64,000 nt of DNA from Acetobacteraceae bacterium (GCA_021732665.1 JAKFUL010000017.1:1-64000), one strand, 5' to 3'. Counted from the first letter of the stretch, positions 34,725 to 43,519 are shown. Notes: a model not told the origin generated them from the letters alone. Translations and numbers: made by a program.

Positions 34725-35021
34725 TCAGCGGTAGGGATAGCCGCCGAAGCCCGGCCGGTCATTCGGGTCGCTGTCGCTCTGCCCGGTGCGCGGGCGCCCG
34801 CGCCCGGCACGGTCGCGCGGGTCGCTGTCGGAGGTGGGTTGGCGGGCCTGCGGTCGGCTGTCGCCACGGCCGTGGCCGGCCTGGTCGTTTGGGTCATTGT
34901 CGGTGACGCCGGCCTTGCCCTTTACCTGGGCCGCGGCAGGCGGGGCAGCCGCCGGCAGGGGGGCCACGGCCAGGAGCAACAGGCGGCGGGGAAGTGCAGT
35001 GCGCTGGGGCTGGTCTGGCAC
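34725..35021 (-). CDS. Small secreted protein with three Asp-rich repeats
   Basis: About 98 residues if the GTG at 35021 is used; start uncertain. A hydrophobic stretch ending AAAPPAAAQ suggests a signal peptide. The mature part is three copies of a 20-residue-like unit: DNDPNDQAGHGRG, DSDPRDRAGRGRP, DSDPNDRPGFGG. Asp-rich ends alternate with Gly/Arg, which could bind metal or nucleic acid. No known family; composition alone does not prove it is expressed. Confidence 0.45.
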   Translation of the reverse strand: MPDQPQRTALPRRLLLLAVAPLPAAAPPAAAQVKGKAGVTDNDPNDQAGHGRGDSRPQARQPTSDSDPRDRAGRGRPRTGQSDSDPNDRPGFGGYPYR

Positions 35022-35104
35022 GGCGGCGGCCTTGCTGTTGGCCCCGCGACGGTGACGGAAGGCGGCCGGTACGGGCAAGCACCGGCCGGATGAAACCGCG
35101 GTAA

Positions 35105-35130
35105 GCCGGGCCACCCGAAGGTGGCCCGGC
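35105..35130 (-). terminator. Hairpin after the first YHS gene
   Basis: GCCGGGCCACC (35105-35115) and GGTGGCCCGGC (35120-35130) form a perfect 11-bp stem with a CGAA tetraloop, starting 7 bases after the YHS stop on the minus strand. No T-run follows, so either Rho-assisted or an mRNA-protecting hairpin. Confidence 0.6.
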
Positions 35131-35136
35131 CGATGC

Positions 35137-35595
35137 TCAGAACGGGTGGATACGCGGCCAGTTGGTGTTGCCGCGGGCGATGTTGCCGGGGATGTCGGCC
35201 AGCCACATCCGCTGCGCCTGCTCATGCACCTTCAGGTAGAGCTTGCCGTCGACAACCCGCCAGTATTCCGGATTGCCCGGCGCCTTGTAGTTCTGCGACG
35301 CCGCCCAGGCGCAATAGCCGTCGAATTGCGGCGCGAAGCGTGCGGGTTCGGCGCGGAACAGGTCGCGGGCGGCCTCGCTCTGGAAGTACCAGATGGCGCC
35401 GTTATGGGTGGCGTTGAAGCGCGGGATGCCCGGGCGCGGGGTGCCGCTGTGGAAGCTGGTGGCGTCCATGCCGCTGATGGCGACGGCAAGCTGGTTGCCG
35501 GCGGCGGCGGGCCGGATGATGGTGAAAAGGCCGGCAGCGCCGGCAGCGCCCATTGCAAGTGCGGCAAGGCCTCGGCGAGGTGTTTCAATACTCAT
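35137..35595 (-). CDS. Exported YHS-domain protein, copy A
   Basis: 152 residues. N-terminal signal with a twin-arginine-like start (RRGLAALAMGAAG, cleaved near AAAG), then a YHS-type domain: AVAISGMDATSFHSG, the WYFQSEAARDLFRAEPARFAPQFDGYCAWA core and KLYLKVHEQAQRMWLADIPG. YHS domains bind metal or haem-related ligands. GGGAGAA precedes ATG 35595. It is 152 residues, exactly like the paralogue at 36226-36684, and stands divergent from the pseudogenised tctC at 35759. Confidence 0.85.
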   Translation of the reverse strand: MSIETPRRGLAALAMGAAGAAGLFTIIRPAAAGNQLAVAISGMDATSFHSGTPRPGIPRFNATHNGAIWYFQSEAARDLFRAEPARFAPQFDGYCAWAASQNYKAPGNPEYWRVVDGKLYLKVHEQAQRMWLADIPGNIARGNTNWPRIHPF

Positions 35596-35758
35596 GAGAG
35601 TTCTCCCTTGTGTTGGTAGCACATGAGGTTTCGACGCCCGCCCCTGGCAGGTTACGACCTCCCGAAAATTTTTCTGGCGCCGTCGCGGCGCACCCAATCG
35701 CTTCATCCCGCCCCGCGGCTGACGCAAGGCTCGGCACAGGGAATCCAGGAACCACTTC

Positions 35759-36190
35759 ATAACCAAGCGCCGCGCCCTCCTCGCCGTCCCCGCATTCTGG
35801 CCCGCCATGGCCGGCGCCCAGGCCGCCTGGCCGCTGGACGGCCCGCCGGATGTGATGGCGCGCGTGATCATGCCGCTGGTGACGGCGCAAATCCCCGGTC
35901 TGCGGCATGTGGTGACCAACCGCATCGGCGCCGCCGGGCGGATCGGGCTGGAAGCCACCTGCAACGCCGTCCCCGATGGCTCCACCATCGGCGCCCGACA
36001 CCTCCACCTTCCGCGAGCCGGGGATGCCCATCGTCATGGGCGCTTCACGCCGGCTCGTCGCCCCGCCCGAGCCGATCGCCGCGGCCCTCGGAGGTGGCGA
36101 TGGCCGATGCCGGCTCGCGGCGCGAGGCCGAGCGGCTGCATATGCCTGTGCGCCCCATCACCGGGGCGGCCTATCGCGAATTCGCCGTAA
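35759..36190 (+). pseudogene. Decayed tctC (Bug-family binding protein) pseudogene
   Basis: Collinear remnant of the intact gene at 36847-37806. The start codon is ATA at 35759 where the intact copy has ATG. The middle of the first domain lacks 12 residues (EVIIPFPAGGGV is absent before DVMARVIMPLV). At GGCGCC (35990-35995) the sequence jumps from the equivalent of 37116 to that of 37538: 422 bases are gone, a frameshift, and the junction sits on the same six bases that occur at both ends in the intact copy (37111-37116 and 37533-37538). The rest, GASRRLVAPPEPI onward, is out of frame. Confidence 0.85.
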
Positions 36191-36217
36191 GGCGGGCCGC
36201 CGCCGGGGCGGCCCGCC
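36191..36217 (-). terminator. Hairpin after the second YHS gene
   Basis: GGCGGGCCGCC (36191-36201) and GGCGGCCCGCC (36207-36217) form a perfect 11-bp stem with a 5-base loop, 8 bases after the YHS stop. Same position and size as the hairpin after copy A, though its bases differ, so the structure has been kept while the sequence changed. Confidence 0.6.
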
Positions 36218-36225
36218 GGCCGGGA

Positions 36226-36684
36226 TCAGAACGGGTGGATGCGCGGCCAGTTGGTGTTGCCTTTGACGATGTTGCCGGGGATGTCGGCCAGCCACAGTCG
36301 CTGCGCCTCCTCATTCACCTTCAAGTAGAGCTTGCCATCGACCAAGCGCCAGAATTCCGGATTGCCCGGCCATATGTAGTTCTGGGAAGCTGCCCAGGCG
36401 CAATAGCCGTCGAATTGCGGCGCGAAACGCGCCGGCTCGGCACGGAATCGGTCACGCGTCGCCTCGCTTTGGAAGTACCACAGCGCGCGATTATAGGTCG
36501 CGAAGATGTTAGGATTGCCCGCGCGCGGCCTGCCGTCGTGGAAGCTGGTGGCGTCCACGCCGCTGATGGCCACGCCCAGTTGGTTGCCGGCGGCCGCGGG
36601 GCGCGAGCCGGCGAAGAGCGTGACAAGGCTGGCAGCGCCGACAGCCAAGGTGGCGAGGCCGCGACGTGAGGGGTTAATACTCAT
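36226..36684 (-). CDS. Exported YHS-domain protein, copy B
   Basis: 152-residue paralogue of the protein at 35137-35595; roughly two-thirds of residues match by eye. Signal region with RRGLATLAVGAASLVTLF, then AISGVDATSFHDG, WYFQSEATRDRFRAEPARFAP, DGYCAWAASQNYIWPG and KLYLKVNEEAQRLWLADIPG. AAGGAG lies 7 bases before ATG 36684, which decides this start. Divergent from the intact tctC gene, and probably functionally linked to it. Confidence 0.85.
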   Translation of the reverse strand: MSINPSRRGLATLAVGAASLVTLFAGSRPAAAGNQLGVAISGVDATSFHDGRPRAGNPNIFATYNRALWYFQSEATRDRFRAEPARFAPQFDGYCAWAASQNYIWPGNPEFWRLVDGKLYLKVNEEAQRLWLADIPGNIVKGNTNWPRIHPF

Positions 36685-36846
36685 GAACAATCTCCTTTGT
36701 TTTGGTAGTTTAGTTGTTCGCCGGACATCGCCGGGTGGTTACGGCAGGGCGATGATTTTTTTCAGCCCTCCGCTCGCGCTCGAATGCGTTGCATCCACCC
36801 CGCCGGCTGCGGCAGTCTTCCGCCCAGGGATTTCGGGAAGAACGCC

Positions 36847-37806
36847 ATGACCACACGCCGCGCCCTGCTGGTCGCCCCATCGCTGGCCGCCCCCGCCCTG
36901 GCCCAACCCGCCTGGCCGCTGGAGAAACCGCTCGAGGTGATCATCCCCTTCCCCGCCGGCGGCGGCGTGGATGTGATGGCGCGGGTGATCATGCCGCTGG
37001 TGGCCGCGCAAATCCCCGGGCTGCGGCATGTGGTGACCAACCGCATCGGCGCCGCCGGGCAGATCGGGCTGGAGGCGACCTACAACGCGGCCCCCGACGG
37101 CTACACCATCGGCGCCACCACCCTGCCGGCGCAGAACGCCATCCCGCTGGAACGCCCGGCCCGCTTCCAGGCGATGGGCTTTACCTTCCTGGCCAATATC
37201 GTGGAGGACGCCAACGCCTTCTATGTCCGCGCCGACAGCCCGATCCGCTCATTGGCCGACCTGATCGCGGCCGGCCGGGCGCGGCCGGGCGGCATCACCT
37301 ATGGCACCACCGGCGTGGGCAGCGACGACCATCTGTTCATGCTCAGCTTCGAGCGCACGGCCCGGGTGCCGCGCTTCGTCCATGTCCCCTTCGCCGGCGT
37401 GGCACCGCTGATCCCGCAGCTGCTGGGCGGGCATATCGACATGGCGGCGGTCAATGTCGGCGACGGGCTGGCGCTGGTGCGCGAGGGCAAGCTGCGCCTG
37501 CTCGCCCAGGCCGCCGAAACTCGCCAGCCCGAGGCGCCGGACACCCCCACCTTCCGCGAACTCGGCCTGGAGGTGGTGATGGGCGCCTCACGCGGGCTGG
37601 TGGCACCGCCCGGACTGCCCGAACCCATCACCCGCGCCTTTGTCGGCGCATTGGGGATGGCGATGGCCGACCCTGCCTTCCGGCGCGAGGCCGAGCGCCT
37701 GTCCATGCCGCTGCGCCCCATCGCCGGCCGCGCCTATCGCGACTACGCGGCGATGGTGGAAAGCCGCACCCGCGAATTGTGGCAGGCACAGCCCTGGCGG
37801 GAGTGA
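36847..37806 (+). CDS. Bug/TctC-family periplasmic binding protein
   Basis: 319 residues. Signal peptide with MTTRRALLVAPSLAAPALAQ; the family opening EVIIPFPAGGGVDVMARV, the ligand loop RIGAAGQIGLEATYNAAPDG and the GAPRGLVAPPG-like GASRGLVAPPGLPEPI C-terminal motif are present. Bug proteins capture carboxylates for a TctAB permease, but no tctA/tctB lies nearby; binding-only or sensing roles are common for such orphans. Convergent with the TRAP operon end at 37814. Confidence 0.9.
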   Translation: MTTRRALLVAPSLAAPALAQPAWPLEKPLEVIIPFPAGGGVDVMARVIMPLVAAQIPGLRHVVTNRIGAAGQIGLEATYNAAPDGYTIGATTLPAQNAIPLERPARFQAMGFTFLANIVEDANAFYVRADSPIRSLADLIAAGRARPGGITYGTTGVGSDDHLFMLSFERTARVPRFVHVPFAGVAPLIPQLLGGHIDMAAVNVGDGLALVREGKLRLLAQAAETRQPEAPDTPTFRELGLEVVMGASRGLVAPPGLPEPITRAFVGALGMAMADPAFRREAERLSMPLRPIAGRAYRDYAAMVESRTRELWQAQPWRE

Positions 37807-37813
37807 GCCCGGC

Positions 37814-39091
37814 TCAGCGAAACACCAGGTCGGGCAGGAACATGACGATCGCCGGCACATAGGTGATGATCATCAGGCAGGCGAAGATCACCCCGATGAA
37901 GATCGGCAGGTAGCGCATCATCCGGTCGATGCTGGTGCCCGCCACCTGGGCAGCGGCGAAGAGGTTCACGCCAAATGGCGGCGTGATCATCCCCATGGCC
38001 AGATTCACCACCATCACCGTGCCGAAATGCACCTGGTTGATGCCCAGCCGCTCGGCGGCCTCGGCCAGGATGGGGGCGAGCACGATGATCGAGGCCGAGG
38101 TCTCGACGAACATGCCGACCACGAAGAGGAACAGGTTCACGCCGAGCAGATAGAACATCGGCCCATCGAAGGTCTGCACGATCAGCTCAGCGGCGGCGTC
38201 CGGCACGCCCTGGCGGTTTAGCAGCCAGGAGAACAGCCCGGCGCAGGCGATGATGAACATGATGACGGCCGAGCTGATCACCGATTTCTTGAAGATCGGA
38301 TACAGGTCGCGAACCCCGATCTCACGATGCAGGAACATCCCCACCAGGATGGCGTAGATCACCGCGATGACGCTCGCCTCTGTTGGCGTGGTGATGCCGC
38401 CATAGATGCCGCCCAGGACAACGAAGGGCATGAGAAGCGCGAAGCCGGCCTGCTTCGTCGCGGTGAGGAAGGGCAGCCGCCCCTCGCCGTCATTCTTCCC
38501 CCAGCCGGTGATGCGGCACCAGACCAGGACGGTGGCGATTAGCGCGCCGCCGATCAGCAGGCCCGGGCCGAAGCCTGCCATGAACAGCTCGGGGATCGAG
38601 GTCTGCGTCGTCACGCCATACAGGATCATCGGGATGGAGGGCGGGATGATCACGCCCAGCTCGGCCGCGGTGGCCATCAGCGCGGCGGCGAAGGGCACCG
38701 GATAGCCCGCCTTGATCAGGGCCGGGATCATCACCGCGCCGATGGCGAAGGTGGTCGCCACCGAGGAGCCGGAAATGGCGGCAAAGATCATGCAGGTGAC
38801 GATGCAGGTGGCGGGCAGCCCGCCCTGCACCCCACCCACGATGGATTTGGCGAAATCCACGAGGCGGCGCGAAATCCCGCCGACATCCATCAGATTGCCG
38901 GCCAGGATGAAGAAGGGAATGGCGGCGAGCGGAAACCGGTCCAGCGAGACATAAAGCTGCTGCGCCGCCACGATCAGCGGGAAGCTGGTGAAGCCGGCCA
39001 CGCCGATGACGGCCGCAATGCCGATGGCGACCGCGACGGGGATGCTGGCGGCGAAGAGCACCAGCATCGCGGTCAACATGAAGGAACTCAT
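37814..39091 (-). CDS. dctM: TRAP transporter large permease
   Basis: 425-residue integral membrane protein with about twelve helices. MSSFMLTAMLVLFAASIPVAVAIG start, then IPFFILAGNLMDVGGISRRLVDFA, IMIPALIKAGYPVPFAAALMATAAELGVIIPPSIPMILYG and TTPTEASVIAVIYAI, all DctM family segments. ATG 39091 overlaps the dctQ stop by 4 bases (ATGA). Forms the Na+-driven transport path with DctQ. Confidence 0.93.
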   Translation of the reverse strand: MSSFMLTAMLVLFAASIPVAVAIGIAAVIGVAGFTSFPLIVAAQQLYVSLDRFPLAAIPFFILAGNLMDVGGISRRLVDFAKSIVGGVQGGLPATCIVTCMIFAAISGSSVATTFAIGAVMIPALIKAGYPVPFAAALMATAAELGVIIPPSIPMILYGVTTQTSIPELFMAGFGPGLLIGGALIATVLVWCRITGWGKNDGEGRLPFLTATKQAGFALLMPFVVLGGIYGGITTPTEASVIAVIYAILVGMFLHREIGVRDLYPIFKKSVISSAVIMFIIACAGLFSWLLNRQGVPDAAAELIVQTFDGPMFYLLGVNLFLFVVGMFVETSASIIVLAPILAEAAERLGINQVHFGTVMVVNLAMGMITPPFGVNLFAAAQVAGTSIDRMMRYLPIFIGVIFACLMIITYVPAIVMFLPDLVFR

Positions 39092-39687
39092 ACCGCCATC
39101 TCCAGTTCCTCGGCCCGGCGGTCGAGGAATTGCCCCAGCGCGCCCATCACGGAAAAAGCCGCCCCGATCGGCAGCGCCGCATAGCCCCAGCTGATCGAGA
39201 CCTCGAGCCCCGCCATTTCCTGGAACTGCACCCGCTCGGCCATGATCCAGCCGAACCAGAACAGCACGCCCATCAGCGAGACATTGCCCGCCAGCACCGC
39301 GGCCTCGATCCCGCGCCGAAAGGCGCCTCGGGAATAGCGATGCGCCATGTCGATGGAGACCAGCGAGCCGGTGCGGATCGCCGCCGCCAGGCCGATGAAT
39401 GCCATCCAGATCAGCGCCGTGCGCACCAGCGCCTCGGACCAGATCGAGGGCGTCTCGGTCGCGAAGCGGGCCACCACCTGCCAGAAGCCGGCGAAGACGG
39501 CGACGACCAGTGCGGCCACCGCGATGGCGGTGGCGATGCCGGTGGTGACACGGTCCGCCTCCAGCACGGCGCGGGTGATGCCGGCGCGCGGACCCGCCTT
39601 GGCCTGACCAACCCACAGGGCTGCGAGAACCAGCCCCAGGGTGCCCAGCAGCACCACCAGCAGCGGCATCGAATTCATGGCGTTCAC
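39088..39687 (-). CDS. dctQ: TRAP transporter small permease
   Basis: 199 residues with four-plus predicted helices. The DctQ core is FWQVVARFATETPSIWSEALVRTALIWMAFIGLAAAIRTGSLVSID, which carries the typical W-x-E-E/A-x-x-R and G-x-x-x-x-x-R motifs. GTG 39687 has GAGGGA 9 bases upstream; an in-frame ATG at 39678 is the alternative. Lies 69 bases after dctP and is coupled to dctM. Confidence 0.85.
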   Translation of the reverse strand: MNAMNSMPLLVVLLGTLGLVLAALWVGQAKAGPRAGITRAVLEADRVTTGIATAIAVAALVVAVFAGFWQVVARFATETPSIWSEALVRTALIWMAFIGLAAAIRTGSLVSIDMAHRYSRGAFRRGIEAAVLAGNVSLMGVLFWFGWIMAERVQFQEMAGLEVSISWGYAALPIGAAFSVMGALGQFLDRRAEELEMAV

Positions 39688-39756
39688 GCGCGATGGTCCC
39701 TCAATGAAAAGGCCGCGGAGGGAGGCCCCCCGCGGCCGGAATGACAATCGGCCGGC

Positions 39757-40743
39757 TTATTGCGCCGGGCGCCAGTCGCGGATGCGGCGCAGCAGGGCGG
39801 CATCGAGCGTGCGCTCCCACTCGGCGAAGGCCGGGGCCAGGGCTTCCTGGAAGGCGGCGGTGTTGACGGTGGTGATCACCGTCATGCCGCGGCGGCGCAG
39901 CTCTTCCACGCCGCTCGCCTCATCGGCGCTGACGCGGGCGCGGTTGGCTTCCTGGGCGGCGCGGGCGGCGGCCATGAAATGCGGCCGGTCGGCTGCCGGC
40001 AGGCGCTGCACCACGCCCGGGCCGCAGATCATCACCGCCGGCGAATAGACATGGTTGGTCAGCGTCATGAAGCGCTGCACCTGGTTCAGGTTATTCGCCA
40101 CGATCACCGAGATCGGGTTCTCCTGGCCATCCACAGTGCCCTGCTGCAGGGCCGGAACCAGCTCGGAGAAGGCCATCGGCGTAGGCAGCGCGCCGAGCTG
40201 GGTGAAGGCGCGGATATGCACCTGGTTTTCCATGGTGCGGACCTTCAGGCCGCGCATATCGGCCGGCAGATTCACCTCACGCCGGGAATTGGTGAGGTGG
40301 CGGAAGCCATTCTCGGTCCAGATCACCCCATGCAGGCCGCGGGCATTGAAGCGGGCCAGCACGCCCTGGCCGATGTCGCTGTCCAGCACGCCGCGGGCAT
40401 GGGCTGTGTCGCGGAACAGGAAGGGCACGTCGAAGATCCGCACCTCCGGCACGAAATTGCCGACCGGGCCGGTGGAGGTGAAGGTGCAGTCGATGGTGCC
40501 GATCTGCACGCTCTCGATCATCTCCCGCTCATTGTCGTTGCGCTGGACGACGACGCGGTAGCGGTTGGCGGTCAGCCGCTCGAAGGCCTCCCGGAAGGCG
40601 ATGGGCCCGGCGCCCGTGTGGCTGTTGGGCGGCAGGGCGTGGTGGATGGTGATCTGCGGCTGCGCCATGGCAGGGGCGCCGGGCAGGGCGCCGAGCAGGG
40701 CGGCGAAGCCGGCCAGGACAGCGGAACGGCGAATAAGCGGCAT
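39757..40743 (-). CDS. dctP: TRAP transporter substrate-binding protein
   Basis: 328-residue DctP-family binding protein, signal peptide cleaved after APAMAQ. Seen: HHALPPNSHTGAGPIAFREAFERL, the GRYRV(V)VQRNDNERE segment, the DVPFLFRD loop, the conserved Arg region in KVRTMENQVHIRAFTQLGALPTPMAFSELVPALQQGTVDGQENP. The arginine and the ExxPAL-type motif bind carboxylates in this family, so a carboxylic acid is the likely ligand. First gene of dctP-dctQ-dctM. Confidence 0.93.
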   Translation of the reverse strand: MPLIRRSAVLAGFAALLGALPGAPAMAQPQITIHHALPPNSHTGAGPIAFREAFERLTANRYRVVVQRNDNEREMIESVQIGTIDCTFTSTGPVGNFVPEVRIFDVPFLFRDTAHARGVLDSDIGQGVLARFNARGLHGVIWTENGFRHLTNSRREVNLPADMRGLKVRTMENQVHIRAFTQLGALPTPMAFSELVPALQQGTVDGQENPISVIVANNLNQVQRFMTLTNHVYSPAVMICGPGVVQRLPAADRPHFMAAARAAQEANRARVSADEASGVEELRRRGMTVITTVNTAAFQEALAPAFAEWERTLDAALLRRIRDWRPAQ

Positions 40744-40865
40744 TGGAAGTTCTCCCGGTTTTTCTGACTTACCGATACGTTATCTTGCGCCATCTGCGCA
40801 ACCGGGCTTGGTGGCGCGGCAGCGCGGGTTGCGCCATGATGCGCCTCCAGCCCAAGGAACCGTGC

Positions 40866-42377
40866 ATGCCGCTTCGCTGTGACCTCGTCATTCGCCACGC
40901 CACCATCATCGATGGCACCGGCGCGCCGCGTTACCGGGCCGATGTGGCGGTGACCGGCGACAGGATCGTCTCGGTCGGTGACCTCGGCGGCATGAGCGGG
41001 GCGGAGGAGGTGGATGGCATGGGCCTGGCGCTCGCCCCCGGCTTCATCGACGCCCATACCCATGACGACCGCGCCGTGCTCTGCGGCCCGCAATGCCAGC
41101 ATTGCAAGGTGAGCCAGGGCGTGACCACCGTGGTGGTGGGCAATTGCGGCGTTTCCCTCGCCCCGCTGCGGATGTCCAGGCGCCCGCCGCCGCCGCTCGA
41201 CCTGCTGGGCGATGAGAGCTGGTTCACCCTGGGCAGCTTCGCCGAATATGGCGAGGCGCTGGAGAAGCGGCCCACCAATGTGAACACCCTCGCCTTCTGC
41301 GGCCACATGTCGCTGCGCGTCGAGGCGATGGAGGGCGATGTCTACCGCGCCGCCAATGACCGCGAGATCGGCGCCATGCAGGCCCGGCTGGCGGAGGCCC
41401 TGCAACAGGGTGCCGCCGGCTTCACCACCGGCCTCTACTACGCCCCCAACGCCCAGGCGACGACCGATGAGGTGGTCGCGGTGGGCGAGGCGCTGCGCGC
41501 CCATGGCGGCATCTACATGACGCATATGCGCGACGAATCGGACCAGGTGCTGGACAGCATCCGCGAGACGCTGCGGATCGGCCGAGACATCGGCCGTGGG
41601 GCCAAAGACCGCGACAGCGGCCGCGAGACCGGCGCGGCCGAACGCCCGGTCGAGGTCATCATCAGCCACCACAAATGCGCGATGCCGGAGAATTTCGGCC
41701 GTTCGCGCGAGACGCTGGCGTTGATCGACAGCCTGGGCCAGGACCAGCCCGTGGCCTTCGACGTCTACCCCTACCCCGCCGGCAGCACGGTGATGATGCC
41801 CGAGCGGCTGCGCCAGGATGTGCCGGTGCAGATCACCTGGTCCGTCCCCCACCCCGAACAGGCGGGCCGCGACCTGGACGACGTCGCCCGCGAATGGGGC
41901 ATGACCCGAAAGGCGGCCGCCGAGAAACTGCTGCCGGCGGGCGCCATCTATTTCCAGATGGACGAGGCCGATGTCCGCCGGATCATGGCGCATCCGCGCA
42001 GCATGATCGGCTCGGACGGCATTCCGCATGACGCGGTGCCGCATCCCCGGCTCTGGGGCACGTTTCCGCGCGTCCTCGGCCATTACGTGCGCGAGGTCGG
42101 GTTATTCAGCCTGGAAACCGCCGTGCACAAGATGACCGGGCGCACTGCCGCAATCTTCGGCCTGCCCGATCGCGGCACCATCAGGCCGGGCAATTTCGCC
42201 GACCTCGTGCTGTTCGACCCGGCGACGGTGGCCGACCGTGCCACCTACAAGACCCCCACCCTGACCTCCTTGGGCATCCACCGCGTCTGGGCCAATGGCG
42301 TGGCCACCCTGACCGAGGCCGGGCTGACCGGCGCCGCCCCCGGCCGCTTCATCCGCAACCCGCGGCTTGCGGCATGA
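40866..42377 (+). CDS. N-acyl-D-amino-acid deacylase
   Basis: 503-residue amidohydrolase-superfamily enzyme that removes acyl groups from N-acyl-D-amino acids. Metal site DAHTHDDRAV; the Cys-containing QCQHCKVSQGVTTVVVGNCGVSLAP; the H-x-x-x-C region IISHHKCAMPENFGRS; and the GSDGIPHDAVPHPRLWGTFPRVLGHY motif, all diagnostic of D-aminoacylases. AAGGAA lies about 7 bases before ATG 40866. Divergent from dctP: transporter and enzyme may share a substrate. Ends overlap the next gene by 4 bases. Confidence 0.92.
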   Translation: MPLRCDLVIRHATIIDGTGAPRYRADVAVTGDRIVSVGDLGGMSGAEEVDGMGLALAPGFIDAHTHDDRAVLCGPQCQHCKVSQGVTTVVVGNCGVSLAPLRMSRRPPPPLDLLGDESWFTLGSFAEYGEALEKRPTNVNTLAFCGHMSLRVEAMEGDVYRAANDREIGAMQARLAEALQQGAAGFTTGLYYAPNAQATTDEVVAVGEALRAHGGIYMTHMRDESDQVLDSIRETLRIGRDIGRGAKDRDSGRETGAAERPVEVIISHHKCAMPENFGRSRETLALIDSLGQDQPVAFDVYPYPAGSTVMMPERLRQDVPVQITWSVPHPEQAGRDLDDVAREWGMTRKAAAEKLLPAGAIYFQMDEADVRRIMAHPRSMIGSDGIPHDAVPHPRLWGTFPRVLGHYVREVGLFSLETAVHKMTGRTAAIFGLPDRGTIRPGNFADLVLFDPATVADRATYKTPTLTSLGIHRVWANGVATLTEAGLTGAAPGRFIRNPRLAA

Positions 42378-42808
42378 GCGGTTATGACCGCAGCCGCCAG
42401 CAGAACACCGGCGGCGGCATGCAGCCGGGCACGCTCAGCCGCGCGCTGCTCTTCGGCATCATCCTCGCCGCCATCCTCGCCGGCGTCTCGTGGATGATCG
42501 GCGCCAACAAGCCGCGCACGCCGATCGAGGAGTATATCCGCCAGGGCGAACGCGCCGGCGCCGCCGCCCTGTCGCGCGATATCACGGAATGGGCGCCCAC
42601 CGGCGCCGATCCCGGGCCCGCGGTGCAGCGCCTGACCGCCATCGGCTTCTCCTGCGCCGCCCCCGGCGGTATCTCCGGCGACTGGACCTGCACGGTGCGG
42701 GTGCCCGAGCGCGAACGCCGCCTCACCACCATCCAGGCCACGCTGCGCAGCCAGAACGGGGTGATGGCGGGGGTGTCGGCATCGATCACGGTGCGCAACA
42801 TGCAGTGA
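42374..42808 (+). CDS. Small membrane-anchored protein of unknown function
   Basis: 144 residues. A single membrane helix at about 24-44 (LLFGIILAAILAGVSWMIG) follows a short polar start, so most of the protein is probably periplasmic. It has a GFSCAAPGGISGDWTCTVRVP pair of cysteines that could form a disulfide. No family recognised. Translation starts inside the deacylase stop (ATGA), so it is expressed with it. Confidence 0.68.
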   Translation: MSGYDRSRQQNTGGGMQPGTLSRALLFGIILAAILAGVSWMIGANKPRTPIEEYIRQGERAGAAALSRDITEWAPTGADPGPAVQRLTAIGFSCAAPGGISGDWTCTVRVPERERRLTTIQATLRSQNGVMAGVSASITVRNMQ

Positions 42809-42826
42809 CCCGGAATTGCCGCGCTT

Positions 42827-43396
42827 TTATCGCGCCAATGGCGGCAGCGGCGGCTCCACCCCGGGCGGCAGGCCCACCTCGGCCACGTTCAGCGTCATCG
42901 AGACGGTCACGTAGTAGCCGCTGACCGCGATCAGATCGACCACCCCCTGCTCGCCGAAGCGCGCCTTCACCGCCGCGAATGTGGCGTCCGAGACGAAGCG
43001 GTTGCGGTGCAGCTCGGTGCAGAACTCGTAGATCGCGCGCTGGTCGTCATCCATCCCCGCCGGCCTGCGGCCATGGCGCAGATCCTCGGCGATGGCGGCG
43101 GGAAAGCCCGCATCCATCGCCATGCGGTGATGCGCGTACCATTCGAACTGCGCCGACCATTCCCGCGCCGTGATCAGGATGGCGAACTCATTGAGCGCGG
43201 TGGGGATGGAGGAGTTGAAGCGCAGATGCGCCCCCACGCGCTGCAGCCTGTCGCCGGTCTCGGGGCTGCGCAGCCAGGCATTGAACGGGCCCACCACGGC
43301 ATTGCCGCGCGGCCCCGCGGTGATGTCGTCGAAGACCCGGCGCTGTTCTCGCGTCATGTCCCCGGGCGTGAGTTGCGCGAAGCGGTGCTGTGCCAT
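42827..43396 (-). CDS. Carboxymuconolactone decarboxylase family protein
   Basis: 189 residues of the CMD/AhpD fold. Diagnostic: NSSIPTALNEFAILITAREWSAQFEWYAHHRMAMDAGF (helix-turn containing the E-x-x-x-x-x-W-H layout). The CxxC of AhpD peroxidase-reductases is absent, so it is not a disulfide-reducing AhpD but closer to decarboxylase-like members of unknown activity. Start at ATG 43396. Convergent with the membrane-protein gene. Confidence 0.8.
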   Translation of the reverse strand: MAQHRFAQLTPGDMTREQRRVFDDITAGPRGNAVVGPFNAWLRSPETGDRLQRVGAHLRFNSSIPTALNEFAILITAREWSAQFEWYAHHRMAMDAGFPAAIAEDLRHGRRPAGMDDDQRAIYEFCTELHRNRFVSDATFAAVKARFGEQGVVDLIAVSGYYVTVSMTLNVAEVGLPPGVEPPLPPLAR

Positions 43397-43519
43397 GCTC
43401 GGCCCTGGATTTGGCCGGACGCGCCGGCGGTGCTGGTGGCTTCCCAGGCGCCCAGCCTGCGCGATCAGGCCGCCCGCGGCAATCCTGGCGCATGACGCCC
43501 GCGCCCTCATATCGCCGGC

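Larger units (their letters stand above)
35137..37806. repeat. Tandem duplication of a YHS (-) / tctC (+) gene pair
   Basis: Two units in direct order: unit A, YHS 35137-35595 with tctC remnant 35759-36190; unit B, YHS 36226-36684 with intact tctC 36847-37806. Coding parts, the divergent promoter regions (both with a TTGGTAG-like stretch upstream of the YHS start) and the hairpins after each YHS stop (35105-35130, 36191-36217) correspond. Confidence 0.8.
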
